Assembly: GCA_913009825.1 (NCBI GenBank)
Contig: CAJVYQ010000009.1
Span: forward strand, 44,213-108,212
Source: an uncultured Deferribacteres bacterium
GTDB taxonomy: Bacteria > Zhuqueibacterota > JdFR-76 > DREG01
Length of the DNA stretch: 64,000 nt
Reading direction: 5' to 3'
Shown one piece after another: positions 17,870 to 25,617 of this stretch. Both the position numbers and the translations under genes were made by a program. The notes under the pieces were generated by a model. It worked only from the letters and a program-made list of their open reading frames with translations. It was not told the origin of the DNA and made no database searches. Every line of letters starts with the position of its first letter. Positions within the stretch are counted from its first letter, which is position 1.

Positions 17870-18817
17870 ATGCGGAAATCCGTTTCCCCGGTATTTGCTT
17901 TTAAGCTGAACTTGTTGAAAACAGGATGGCTAACTTTGGCCGTCCTGTTTTTATTTTACAACGTAGCAACCGCACAAGATGTTATTCGAACCATTGATGA
18001 AACCTGTTTTATCAACTGGACCGAGCAGGAAATTTACGCTGCCGGCGTTGGAAAAATCAATCCGGAGCTGCCGGAAGGCGCTCGCAAAACGGCTGCTACG
18101 GAAGCCGCCAAAAAAGCTGCCGGCAGGAATATCATGGAAAAAATCGGCGCGCTTGCCGTCACCGGTGAAGTCTGTTTAACGGATCGGTTTGAGAAGGATC
18201 CATCCCTGCGCGGCAGAATTGAAAATGTGGTGCGCAACTTAGAAGTTTTAAAAATTGAACCGCAGTCACCCGATGAAATTGTCGTTAAAGTATCACTTCC
18301 GTTGATTGGCGCTTTTTCGGACATTTTGCTGCCGCAAAAATTTAGTCGGGGGAAATTGCTGCAAATCGATAAACCTTTGTGCCCCTGCTGCGGCCAGCCC
18401 TGGCCGGAAGGAAAACCTGTGCCGGATAATATTCACCTGATCATGCCGGCCGATTCCATCAATTACAATTCATCACAAAAATATACCGGTCTGATCATCG
18501 ATGCCAGAGGACTCCATGTTTCTCCCGCGTTGGCGCCTAAAATTTTGGATGAATTGGGTAACGAAATTTATGGTGAAATGTTTGCCAACCGTGATTATGC
18601 TGTTGATATTGGATTGGTTGGCTATCTAACCGATCCCGGTTCAGCCCGGATAGACAGCCGGGTGAGAGACAATCCCCTTATCGTGAAGGCCGTCAAAAAC
18701 AGTGGCGCACAAAATGCGGATATTGTGGTTTCAACACAAGACGGGTTACTGATCCATGCGGCTGTGCGGCGTTTCGATTTTTTCCAACGCTGCCGGGTTA
18801 TTATTTTGGTGGAGTAA
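17870..18817 (+). CDS. Exported LPP20/FlgT-like protein with CPCC motif, function unknown
   Basis: 315 aa. It has an uncleaved or late-cleaved signal-like segment (residues 15-36, GWLTLAVLFLFYNVATAQ). Residues of about 40-150 resemble the LPP20/FlgT N-terminal fold (INWTEQEIYAAGVG ... AATEAAKKAAGRNIMEKI ... IVVKVSLPLIG). A small cysteine cluster follows (C171, C173, C174 in LCPCCGQPWPEG). The C-terminal half contains YTGLIIDARGLHVSPALAPK and NADIVVSTQDGLLIHAAVRR, a pattern I have seen only in uncharacterised envelope proteins. The gap of 9 bp to the large repeat protein implies co-transcription, and a CsgG-like gene follows about 740 bp later. An envelope assembly role is inferred. Confidence 0.75.
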   Translation: MRKSVSPVFAFKLNLLKTGWLTLAVLFLFYNVATAQDVIRTIDETCFINWTEQEIYAAGVGKINPELPEGARKTAATEAAKKAAGRNIMEKIGALAVTGEVCLTDRFEKDPSLRGRIENVVRNLEVLKIEPQSPDEIVVKVSLPLIGAFSDILLPQKFSRGKLLQIDKPLCPCCGQPWPEGKPVPDNIHLIMPADSINYNSSQKYTGLIIDARGLHVSPALAPKILDELGNEIYGEMFANRDYAVDIGLVGYLTDPGSARIDSRVRDNPLIVKAVKNSGAQNADIVVSTQDGLLIHAAVRRFDFFQRCRVIILVE

Positions 18818-19554
18818 CGTGGAGATGAGTTTGAAGTTTTAAGTGACTAAAGTGAACTAAAGTTTAAAAGAATGTGCCGGCGTAGTTTTAAAGTTTGTCT
18901 GTATCCAAAATTGAATAATTTTCAGGTAGATTATTAACCTGACTTCGATTTTTATCTTGTATATTTATGAATTATGCCACCAGAACTTGAAGACACTGAA
19001 ACAATTCGGTCCTTTGATTAAAATCTGTGTCTCTGCATTTCAGAGCGCCTGTTTTTTAACGATCGAGTAGAGTACTGACTTAGCCGACTTTCAGGACAGC
19101 TTGACCACATTCATCGCTGAATGCAGCCTGTCCACAACTTCGTGGTGAACGGCGAATTGCCACGGTGGGATTTTTAACCCACTGGTTATTGTGCGCCTCT
19201 TAGCGCACTAGAGGACGCAGAGAAATTGAAAAAATCGAGTGACTATTTAGTGTCTGTCCGAATTTATCATTCCCGCATGCTTTTAGCGGGAATCCATTGC
19301 TGCTCTCAAGTAGATTCCCTGCCTGCCTTGCTGCAGACAAGCCGATAAAGTATTCGGAAAGGTTACTTGATGATCGTCGTTTTTCAAAGAAATAAAATGT
19401 TACAAGACAGTAAGAATATATAACTCAAAAAAAACCGTGACTAAAATCAATTTTCTTCTTATTCTTTAATGCTTTGTGCCTTCGTGTCTTAGTGGCTATA
19501 AATATTCCGGCCTAAATAACAAGTTCAGATTCTTCGAAAAAAAAGGAGGAGAAA
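18818..19554. other. Intergenic region with small hairpins and a family-2 repeat element
   Basis: No credible ORF. Short stem-loops occur at about 19165-19182 (GTGGG/CCCAC) and 19191-19208 (GTGCGC/GCGCAC, 6-nt loop). A family-2 element copy lies at about 19250-19360. Near 19470-19500 is the common CTTTGTGCCTTCGTGTCTTAGTGGC-type repeat. AAGGAGGAG just before 19555 is the Shine-Dalgarno of the next gene. Confidence 0.5.
19250..19360. repeat. Family-2 inverted-repeat element (degenerate copy)
   Basis: Begins GTGTCTGTCCGAATTTATC and contains CATTCCCGCATGCTTTTAGCGGGAATCC and GTAGATTCCCTGCC segments that recur, reverse-complemented, in the element at 49269-49423. The right end (TATTCGGAAAGG) is a decayed inverted copy of the left end. 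No clean target duplication seen here. Confidence 0.65.
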
Positions 19555-20466
19555 ATGGGAAAGCAAAAAACATTGGCGTCCGTCGTGGTTAGCCTTTTGG
19601 TGATTTTTAGTGTTCTGCCGGTAGTAGCACAGCAGAAGCGGGTTGCCGTCTTTGATTTTGAAGATAAAACCACCGGCTCCTTCCACTGGTGGCATGGGAA
19701 AAGCGTTGGTTACGGGATGTCGGATATGCTAGTGACGGCGCTGGTTAAATCGAAGAATTTTAAGGTGTATGAGCGCAGCGCGCTGGACAAAATCCTGAAG
19801 GAACAAAAACTGGGTCGCAGCGGCGCTGTTACCCTGCAGACGGCTGCGAAAGTAGGCAAGTTGTTGGGCGTGCAGTATGCAATCATCGGCGCCGTGACGG
19901 AGTTCGGCTACACCAAAGGCGGTGTCGGCGGCCGGTTGAAAGGCGTGCGTTTGGGGGTAAGCAAGTATGAAGCGGTTGTTGCCATCGACGTTCGTTTTGT
20001 TAATACGGAAACCGGAGAAATTGTTTTTTCCGATAATGTGCGTAAATCGAAAAAGAAAAGCGGGCTTTCCGTTGGCACGCCTAAAATGAGTTTTAAAAGC
20101 AGGGATCAATTTGACGATTCTCTGGTAGGCAAAGCTACACGGGAGGCAATAGAAGAGATTGTGAAGCTTGCGAAAAAGCATATCAAAGCCGGTGCGCTTA
20201 CCATTAAAATTATCAAAACCGATGCCGAAGGGAATGTTATTCTAAATAAAGGTTCTTTAGCCGGTGTAAAAGTGGGGGATGTGCTCCATGTTTACCGCAA
20301 AGGCGAAGAACTGATCGATCCGGATACCGGTCTCTCACTGGGGAGTGAAATGGAAAAAGTGGGCACAATTAAAGTGATCGCCGATATGGTTGGCGGTAAA
20401 GCTTCCAGGGCGCAAGTGATCAAAGGTGGAAATTTTCAAAAAGGGGATGTGGTTAAGAAAAAGTAA
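19555..20466 (+). CDS. CsgG-family outer-membrane assembly/secretion protein
   Basis: 303 aa. Strong Shine-Dalgarno (GGAGGAGAAA) before ATG; signal peptide ending VVAQQ, without a clear lipobox cysteine, unlike classical CsgG. Residues of about 28-200 match the CsgG fold: KRVAVFDFEDKTTGSFHWW, GYGMSDMLVTALVKSKNF, VYERSALDKILKEQKLG, GVQYAIIGAVTEFGY, VDVRF-like strand and ETGEIVFSDN. Residues of about 205-300 form a FlgT-C-like small beta domain (LNKGSLAGVKVGDVLHVYRK ... GTIKVIADMV ... GGNFQKGDVVKKK). CsgG in curli systems is a peptide-export pore; without CsgE/F/B neighbours here, a general envelope or regulatory role is as likely. Confidence 0.88.
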   Translation: MGKQKTLASVVVSLLVIFSVLPVVAQQKRVAVFDFEDKTTGSFHWWHGKSVGYGMSDMLVTALVKSKNFKVYERSALDKILKEQKLGRSGAVTLQTAAKVGKLLGVQYAIIGAVTEFGYTKGGVGGRLKGVRLGVSKYEAVVAIDVRFVNTETGEIVFSDNVRKSKKKSGLSVGTPKMSFKSRDQFDDSLVGKATREAIEEIVKLAKKHIKAGALTIKIIKTDAEGNVILNKGSLAGVKVGDVLHVYRKGEELIDPDTGLSLGSEMEKVGTIKVIADMVGGKASRAQVIKGGNFQKGDVVKKK

Positions 20467-20867
20467 AATGAGATATGGAAAACGGTTTTGAATTGCATAT
20501 AAATAATAGTTTTATCTCAACAAATTGTTATATCCTTTGTATAAAAAAGATAAATGAAAATGTAAGTTCCAGGAAACTTGAAAAAAATTAGGCCACAGAA
20601 TAAAAATGCCACGGAAAAAAACAAAAATTTAAGTTCATTCTGGATTAAACTATTTCAGTGGAAATAGAAATATTCAGGTTATAAAAGACCAATTTTTAAG
20701 TTTCTCATCTGCAATTAGTTTCATTATTTTTGTGAATCTCCGGTACTATTCTGGTATTCAGGAAAGTTGGTTCACTTGGGGCGGATGACATGAAAAAAAA
20801 TTTAGAAAAACTTTTGAAATTCGGGCCTTTGGTTTTTTGCCGCGCAGATAGTGGAGAATGTACTAAA
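20467..20867. other. Intergenic, nothing recognised
   Basis: AT-rich, with no supportable gene, hairpin or repeat of note. An in-frame ATG at 20790 could extend the thioesterase by 26 residues, but that extension does not look like part of the family. Confidence 0.4.
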
Positions 20868-21272
20868 ATGGCGAAAGAAATAAAAAACCGGTTGACGGTT
20901 CGATCTTACGAAGTGGATATTTACGGTCATGTGAATAATGCGACCTATCTGAATTATTTGGAATTTGCCCGGGTGCAGGCGCTGCAACAGACAGGCAAAT
21001 CTTTTGTCGAATATGTGAAAGAGAATATTTTTATTGTGATCGCTCAGGCAAATGTAACCTTTCGCAATCCCGCTTTTATTGGCAATGAGCTGGAAATTGT
21101 CAGTTCCGTGGCGAAGGTTGGCAGATCCAGTTTGGTTTTGCAGCAGGATATTTTCAATCGTACCACAAATAAGCAGTCGATTGCTGCGGAAATTACCATA
21201 GTTTTTCTGAATGAGGATGAAAAACCGGTTCCCGTACCGCGGCAGATTCAATCTCAATTGGGTTATGAGTAA
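20868..21272 (+). CDS. Acyl-CoA thioesterase of the 4HBT/YbgC-FadM hotdog type
   Basis: 134 aa from ATG 20868, which gives the usual family length; the open frame extends to an ATG at 20790, but residues before MAKEIKNRLTVR look unrelated. The N-terminus carries the family signature with the catalytic Asp and GHVNN motif (SYEVDIYGHVNNATYLNYLEFARVQAL). It is followed by hotdog strands (IVIAQANVTFRNPAFIGNEL ... SSLVLQQDIFNRTTN ... AAEITIVFLNE). It would hydrolyse acyl-CoA thioesters in the cytoplasm; chain-length specificity cannot be read. It stands alone between CsgG and GlnD with weak ribosome-binding sites at both candidate starts. Confidence 0.85.
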   Translation: MAKEIKNRLTVRSYEVDIYGHVNNATYLNYLEFARVQALQQTGKSFVEYVKENIFIVIAQANVTFRNPAFIGNELEIVSSVAKVGRSSLVLQQDIFNRTTNKQSIAAEITIVFLNEDEKPVPVPRQIQSQLGYE

Positions 21273-21553
21273 AGGATCTTTATTCGTAACATTTTAGTTG
21301 TCTGAAAATATCTTATTTGTAACGAGAAGGAACAAGTAGAGCCTTCGCCTTCATCCCGATAAAAACCATCGGGATTCCCCGTCTGAGTCGGGCAGGTGCT
21401 CAGGGTGACAACCATCACACATGTCATGTTGAGCGAAGTTCCGCTGGTTTTTACCGGAACGGAGTCGAAACATTTATTTTATGGAAGAAACTGAATTAAC
21501 AATTTCAAAGGACTAAACTGTTCCTTTATTGTATATCAAAAGAAAGAGCATCT
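21273..21553. repeat. Intergenic repeat with TCATGTTGAGCGAAG/GTCGAAACATTT motifs and hairpins
   Basis: Contains a perfect 8-bp-stem hairpin (ATCCCGAT ... ATCGGGAT, near 21353-21375) and a second imperfect stem-loop (CCGCTGGTTTTTACCGGAACGG), inside text of the 'report-style' intergenic repeat type common in environmental genomes. Related words (TTCGACTTCGCTCAGGCT, GGGAGTCGAAGTG) recur inside the family-1 element at 59524-59668. No gene. Confidence 0.4.
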
Positions 21554-24190
21554 GTGAAGTTCCCAGAAAATCACCGGGAATACCATCAAATAAAAGAGAG
21601 ATTATTCGCCGAAAATGATAGTGAGAATGATAATTTAGCCGGCAGTGCAAAATATGCTGTCTGGCTGGATAGCATTCTCTGCGGTTATTTTGAAAAATTT
21701 TATATCGACGATCGAGACAGCATCTCTTTATTCGCTCTGGGCAGCTATGGCCGTTCCGAATTGAATCCCTTTTCGGATATCGACATCCTGATTGTGCACA
21801 AGCGTGATTCCGTACCGGTTCGGGAAAAAACAAAACAGTTCATCCAGGGGTTATGGGATTTTGGCCTGGAAGTCGGTCATCAGTTTGTTACTCCCCAACA
21901 ATGTTGTGAATTAGCTTTGGAAGATGCCGCCAACCGGACAACAATTCTGGAGATGCGCCTTGTTTGCGGCAGTAAAGAGTTGAGCGCCCGTTTGGAATTG
22001 TTACTGAACAGCGATGTTTACACCCGGGGCTTGTGTGAATTTTCCGAACAGTTGTTGAAAGATACGGCATCCCGGCATCAGAAATATGGCGGAAGTCCGC
22101 AGCTATTGGAACCCCATGTTAAAGAGGGAGTAGGGGGACTCCGCGATCTGCATGTATTATTGTGGTTGTTCCGGGTAAGTCGCGACCGGCAAAACCAGTA
22201 TGTGATCAAGCAGGATCATCACTCTTCCATCATGAAGTTTTTGCAAAACATTCGTGATCATTCACTGCTTCTTTCCGGTGATGCGGAAAAATTGAAACAA
22301 TCATTCCGGTTTTTGATGAAGGTGCGAAACAGGATGCATCTATCGGCGGGCAGAAAAAACGATCATCTGGAATATGGCGGCCAGAAGAAACTGGCGGCGG
22401 ATTTGGGCTATCGGGATCAGGATCAATGGCTGGCGGTGGAACATTTTATGCGGGATTATTACACCCACACGCGCCGGATTTATCACACATATCTTATTCT
22501 GTCGGAAAAATTAGCAAGGCGTAGAAAATCCGTAGTGGCCGCAGAAGGAATCCATGGAAAAAAAATATCGGACGCTTTTTATATTCTGGATGATGAAATT
22601 CATCTTCACCCGGAATATAAAAAAATATTCTATCTGAACCCACCCGAACTGCTGCTGGTGTTTATTTATCGCCGGAAATACAATGTTCGTTTGAGTGAGG
22701 CACTGCGGGAATCTATCTATTATGCCATAGAAAGCCTGGGTGGTAACTTCAAAAAAGATAAAGAGGTTATCCGCCTGTTTTTACAACTGTTTAAGTATCC
22801 GGAGCATCTGGGGGACAATCTTAGAACTATGCATGAATTGGGTCTGTTGGATGTGATTTTGCCGGAATTCTCTGCGCTTACTTCTTTAGCACAACATGAT
22901 TTGTACCATTTTTACTCGGCCGATGAACATACGCTTATCGCCATCGAGAATCTGACCGGATTGGCCGGTGAGTCGCCGGCACAGAATCATCTTGCCCGCA
23001 TCTATGCGGAAATCCGGGAGAGGAGGACGCTTTTGCTCAGCATTTTGTTCCATGATTTAGGCAAAGCGAGGCAGGGGGATCACACAATTGTCGGTGTGGA
23101 GATTGCCGGCGGGATTTTACGGCGTTGGGGTATCGACGGGGATGAAAGCGAACGAATTCTTTTTCTGGTCCGGAATCATCAAAAAATGGAACAGATCGCC
23201 TTTCGCCGGAATGTTGAAGAGTTCAGCACCATTCGGGAGTTTGCGCATCTGATTAAGGATGAGAAAAATTTGAAATTACTTTACCTGCTTTCCTATGCCG
23301 ATCTTTCTGCTGTGAATCCGAATATCTGGACCGAATGGAAAGGCATACTGCTCATGGAACTTTTTAATGCAACGCAAAATTACCTGCACGGCAAGAAGAA
23401 AGAGGGGATGATAGACAGTGAAACTCTGCAGAATATGTCCGCCCTCATTCAGCAACAACTCCCCGGGCAGTTTTCGGAAAAGGATGTGAGCGATCACCTG
23501 CGGGAAATGCCGCCCCATTATCCGGACAGTTTTGATGAAAAACAGATCGCCGGTCATCTGCGCATGATTCGTCAGCTTGCCACCCGTTCAAACCTGATGA
23601 AGTTTGAAAATACACAAACCCATTTCATGATCACAACCATCACCCGTGATCAGCTTTTTTGCCTGGCGGATATTTGCGGGGTTTTGTCCATTCATGATCT
23701 GAACATCTTCAGCGCTCAGATTTTTACCCGCCGGGATCTGGTTGTTGTGGATGTCTTCCGTGTGATCCCCATTTCTCCTAACCTGCGGTTTGATGATATT
23801 CAGCAGGAAGATATTTCCCAGGATCTGGAAAAAGTACTTTCCGGTTCATCTGATCTGCCGCATCTGTTTCAAAGACATAAACGAAAATGGAAGCGAAGAA
23901 AGTTTCGCCATTCCGGTTTTCCCGACGAAATTAATTTCGATAACAGCGGTTTCTCCCCTTACACTATCATCGATATTTTTACCGATGATTCGGTCGGTCT
24001 TCTGTACCGTCTTGCTTTGGCCATGTCGGAACTGCATCTGAACATACGATCGGCAAAAATTTCCACACGTGTCGATCAGGTTGCCGATAGTTTTTATGTA
24101 GTGGATCAACATAGCCAACCTGTTTTGGATGAGAAACAACAGGAAAAAATCCGGCAGCATCTGTTAAAAGCAATACACAGGGAATTTTGA
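21554..24190 (+). CDS. glnD: [Protein-PII] uridylyltransferase / uridylyl-removing enzyme
   Basis: 878 aa, normal family length, opening with GTG at 21554. Domains in order: nucleotidyltransferase with the G63-S-Y-G-R-S-E-L-N-P-F-S-D-I-D77 motif, where D75 and D77 are metal ligands; GlnD helical UTase domain (HVKEGVGGLRDLHVLLWL); HD hydrolase domain with LFHDLGKA near residue 500; and two C-terminal ACT domains (about 690-745, ITRDQLFCLADICGVL; about 803-860, IFTDDSVGLLYRLALAM). It uridylylates PII when nitrogen is limiting and removes UMP when glutamine is high. No glnB or amtB neighbour is visible. The ribosome-binding site is weak. Confidence 0.95.
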   Translation: MKFPENHREYHQIKERLFAENDSENDNLAGSAKYAVWLDSILCGYFEKFYIDDRDSISLFALGSYGRSELNPFSDIDILIVHKRDSVPVREKTKQFIQGLWDFGLEVGHQFVTPQQCCELALEDAANRTTILEMRLVCGSKELSARLELLLNSDVYTRGLCEFSEQLLKDTASRHQKYGGSPQLLEPHVKEGVGGLRDLHVLLWLFRVSRDRQNQYVIKQDHHSSIMKFLQNIRDHSLLLSGDAEKLKQSFRFLMKVRNRMHLSAGRKNDHLEYGGQKKLAADLGYRDQDQWLAVEHFMRDYYTHTRRIYHTYLILSEKLARRRKSVVAAEGIHGKKISDAFYILDDEIHLHPEYKKIFYLNPPELLLVFIYRRKYNVRLSEALRESIYYAIESLGGNFKKDKEVIRLFLQLFKYPEHLGDNLRTMHELGLLDVILPEFSALTSLAQHDLYHFYSADEHTLIAIENLTGLAGESPAQNHLARIYAEIRERRTLLLSILFHDLGKARQGDHTIVGVEIAGGILRRWGIDGDESERILFLVRNHQKMEQIAFRRNVEEFSTIREFAHLIKDEKNLKLLYLLSYADLSAVNPNIWTEWKGILLMELFNATQNYLHGKKKEGMIDSETLQNMSALIQQQLPGQFSEKDVSDHLREMPPHYPDSFDEKQIAGHLRMIRQLATRSNLMKFENTQTHFMITTITRDQLFCLADICGVLSIHDLNIFSAQIFTRRDLVVVDVFRVIPISPNLRFDDIQQEDISQDLEKVLSGSSDLPHLFQRHKRKWKRRKFRHSGFPDEINFDNSGFSPYTIIDIFTDDSVGLLYRLALAMSELHLNIRSAKISTRVDQVADSFYVVDQHSQPVLDEKQQEKIRQHLLKAIHREF

Positions 24191-24686
24191 GACTATTTTT
24201 GCCGGGGAATTTATCGATGATTCGAATCCGCAGAATATCTAAAAAACAGTTTGTAAAGCAAAGTGTCATGCTAACCGTTGTTGAAGATGTGGAAGCGTGT
24301 TGCGGTGTTCAGCCGTAATACCTCACTTACGGGTTGATAATAAAATGCAATCAGTACCAAAAGATTCATGTTCTGTTTACATCAGGTTTTGATGCTGCTC
24401 ATCTAATGTTCTGTAACCCCAAATAGCACACGGATTACGCGGATGACACAGATACACACGGATAAAATCTGTGAAAATCAGTGTCATCCGTGTTCTGTTT
24501 ACTATTTTGGTTGAATAGATATAATAACATAAACAAATATTCACACCAATAAGTGAGGTGTTACATTAAAAGTTTTCGTAACTATTCAGGTGCCTGTGCC
24601 ACAAAGCAACTAAGGCACAAAGGTTCACTATAACAATGATCTGTTGTTGTATCACTTCGTGTCTTCGTGCCTTAGTGGCTGAATAG
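24191..24686. other. Intergenic nest of inverted-repeat elements between convergent genes
   Basis: The convergent gap between glnD and the isomerase gene is filled by a 250-bp element with inverted ends (24315-24564), an internal ACACGGAT/ATCCGTGT-rich repeat around 24424-24505, and a family-1 element (24578-24690) that reaches into the stop codon of the minus-strand gene. No gene seen. Confidence 0.55.
24315..24564. repeat. 250-bp element with 15-bp terminal inverted repeats
   Basis: GTAATACCTCACTTA at 24315-24329 and TAAGTGAGGTGTTAC at 24550-24564 are inverted copies with one mismatch. The interior holds repeated TTCTGTTTAC words and the ACACGGATTACGCGGATGAC/GTCATCCGTGT inverted pair. No matching target duplication was found at the borders. 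Confidence 0.5.
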
Positions 24687-24690
24687 TTAA
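24578..24690. repeat. Family-1 MITE-like element overlapping the isomerase stop codon
   Basis: Left end GTAACTATTCAGG, right end CTGAATAGTTAA, with internal inverted words (CACAAAGCAACTAAGGCAC / GTGCCTTAGTGG). AAGTTTTC lies directly outside both borders (24570-24577 and 24691-24698), an 8-bp target duplication of the same size as at the family-1 copy 59524-59668. The right end supplies the TAA stop of the gene at 24687-25502. Confidence 0.72.
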
Positions 24691-25502
24691 AAGTTTTCTT
24701 TCATAAATTTGATATATTGAGGAAAAGCCACCTCCGGTGCGGGTATTTCCGGATACCACCGCTTTTCCCACTCAAAAGTCAGATAGCCGTCGTAGCCGCC
24801 ATTTTTCACAAGATTAAATATTTTTCGCAGCGGTAAATCGCCTTCTCCCATCAGACTGATCTGATAGCCCAATTCTGAATTCTTATCAATCTTCGCATCC
24901 TTCCAGTGTGTATACCGAATCCACTTCCCAATTGTCTGCCAGGTGGTTCGCGGCTTCTCTTTTATCAAAACATAAGGATTATGAATATCCCACAGGATGC
25001 CTAAAAAATCAGAAGCCACACTCTCCATTAACATTTTTAACAGGTAACAATCGAGCCAATCATCATGAGTTTCCAAGAGAATGCTGACATTGTGTTCTTC
25101 CCCAATCTTTGCCATTTTCATCAGATTTTTAATAGCAATGTCAATTGCTCTTTCCCGACAGACGTCTCCTATTTTACCGCCAAAAATCCTGAGATATGGT
25201 GCATCAAATAATTGGCACAACCGGGCATAACGAACAATTTCTAAATCATACTTTCTTTGAGCCGAAGAATCAGTCGTAAACATTCTAACCGAACTGGAAA
25301 AACATGGCACATCGAGACCGGCATCTTTTAAACGTAAACTTGTTTCTTTCCTTTTCAATGTAAATTCCGGAAGAAATGTGACATCCAATTCACTACGATA
25401 ACCGCGGAAATCAACGCCATCAAAACCATATTGCTTTGCTCTGAAAATAATTGTATTTAAATCCCAATCAGGACAACCCAAGGTTGTAAAAGCTAATTTC
25501 AT
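24687..25502 (-). CDS. Sugar phosphate isomerase/epimerase (xylose isomerase-like TIM barrel)
   Basis: 271 aa, complete TIM barrel: MKLAFTTLGCPDWDLNTII at the N-terminus, GFDGVDFRGYRSELDV, metal-ligand regions VSILLETHDDW, FLGILWDIHNPYV and IRYTHWKDAK, and C-terminal GYDGYLTFEWEKRW. The E, D, H and E positions of the AP-endonuclease-2/xylose-isomerase-like fold are visible. Start has AAGGA 8 nt upstream, inside the preceding mini-ORF. Probably interconverts a sugar or sugar acid in the cytoplasm. The TAA stop lies in the end of a family-1 repeat element, so the native C-terminus may have been slightly longer. Confidence 0.85.
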   Translation of the reverse strand: MKLAFTTLGCPDWDLNTIIFRAKQYGFDGVDFRGYRSELDVTFLPEFTLKRKETSLRLKDAGLDVPCFSSSVRMFTTDSSAQRKYDLEIVRYARLCQLFDAPYLRIFGGKIGDVCRERAIDIAIKNLMKMAKIGEEHNVSILLETHDDWLDCYLLKMLMESVASDFLGILWDIHNPYVLIKEKPRTTWQTIGKWIRYTHWKDAKIDKNSELGYQISLMGEGDLPLRKIFNLVKNGGYDGYLTFEWEKRWYPEIPAPEVAFPQYIKFMKENF

Positions 25503-25505
25503 GGT

Positions 25506-25616
25506 TTAAATCCTTCCCTGAAACAGGCGCTTGTTTTGTTGAAGAATAGCTTCTGCAACCCGGTTAAGATACTCCGGCCCCATAATTCCTGTTATTGCTA
25601 CTTTTATCGGGTGCAT
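25506..25616 (-). CDS. Small 36-codon ORF tightly coupled between epimerase and isomerase genes
   Basis: ATG at 25616 begins one base after the TGA stop of the upstream epimerase, and its TAA ends 3 nt before the isomerase ATG, so it exactly fills the gap. The peptide starts MHPIKVAITGIMGPEYLNRV and ends KRLFQGRI. GGAAAG lies 7 nt before the ATG. The stretch HPIKVAITGIMGPEYL loosely recalls the C-terminal region of dihydrodipicolinate-synthase/KDG-aldolase family proteins, so it may be a gene remnant kept for translational coupling. A genuine small protein is the alternative. Identity is uncertain. Confidence 0.45.
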   Translation of the reverse strand: MHPIKVAITGIMGPEYLNRVAEAILQQNKRLFQGRI

Positions 25617-25617
25617 C

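Noticed and set aside
19555..20466. Complete curli (csg) system
   Set aside because: Only a CsgG-like gene is present; no CsgA/B/E/F-like genes are nearby.
24424..24505. tRNA or small RNA in the ACACGGAT-rich stretch
   Set aside because: The inverted words form a hairpin but no cloverleaf or known ncRNA; it is the common CACGGATxACGCGGAT intergenic repeat type.
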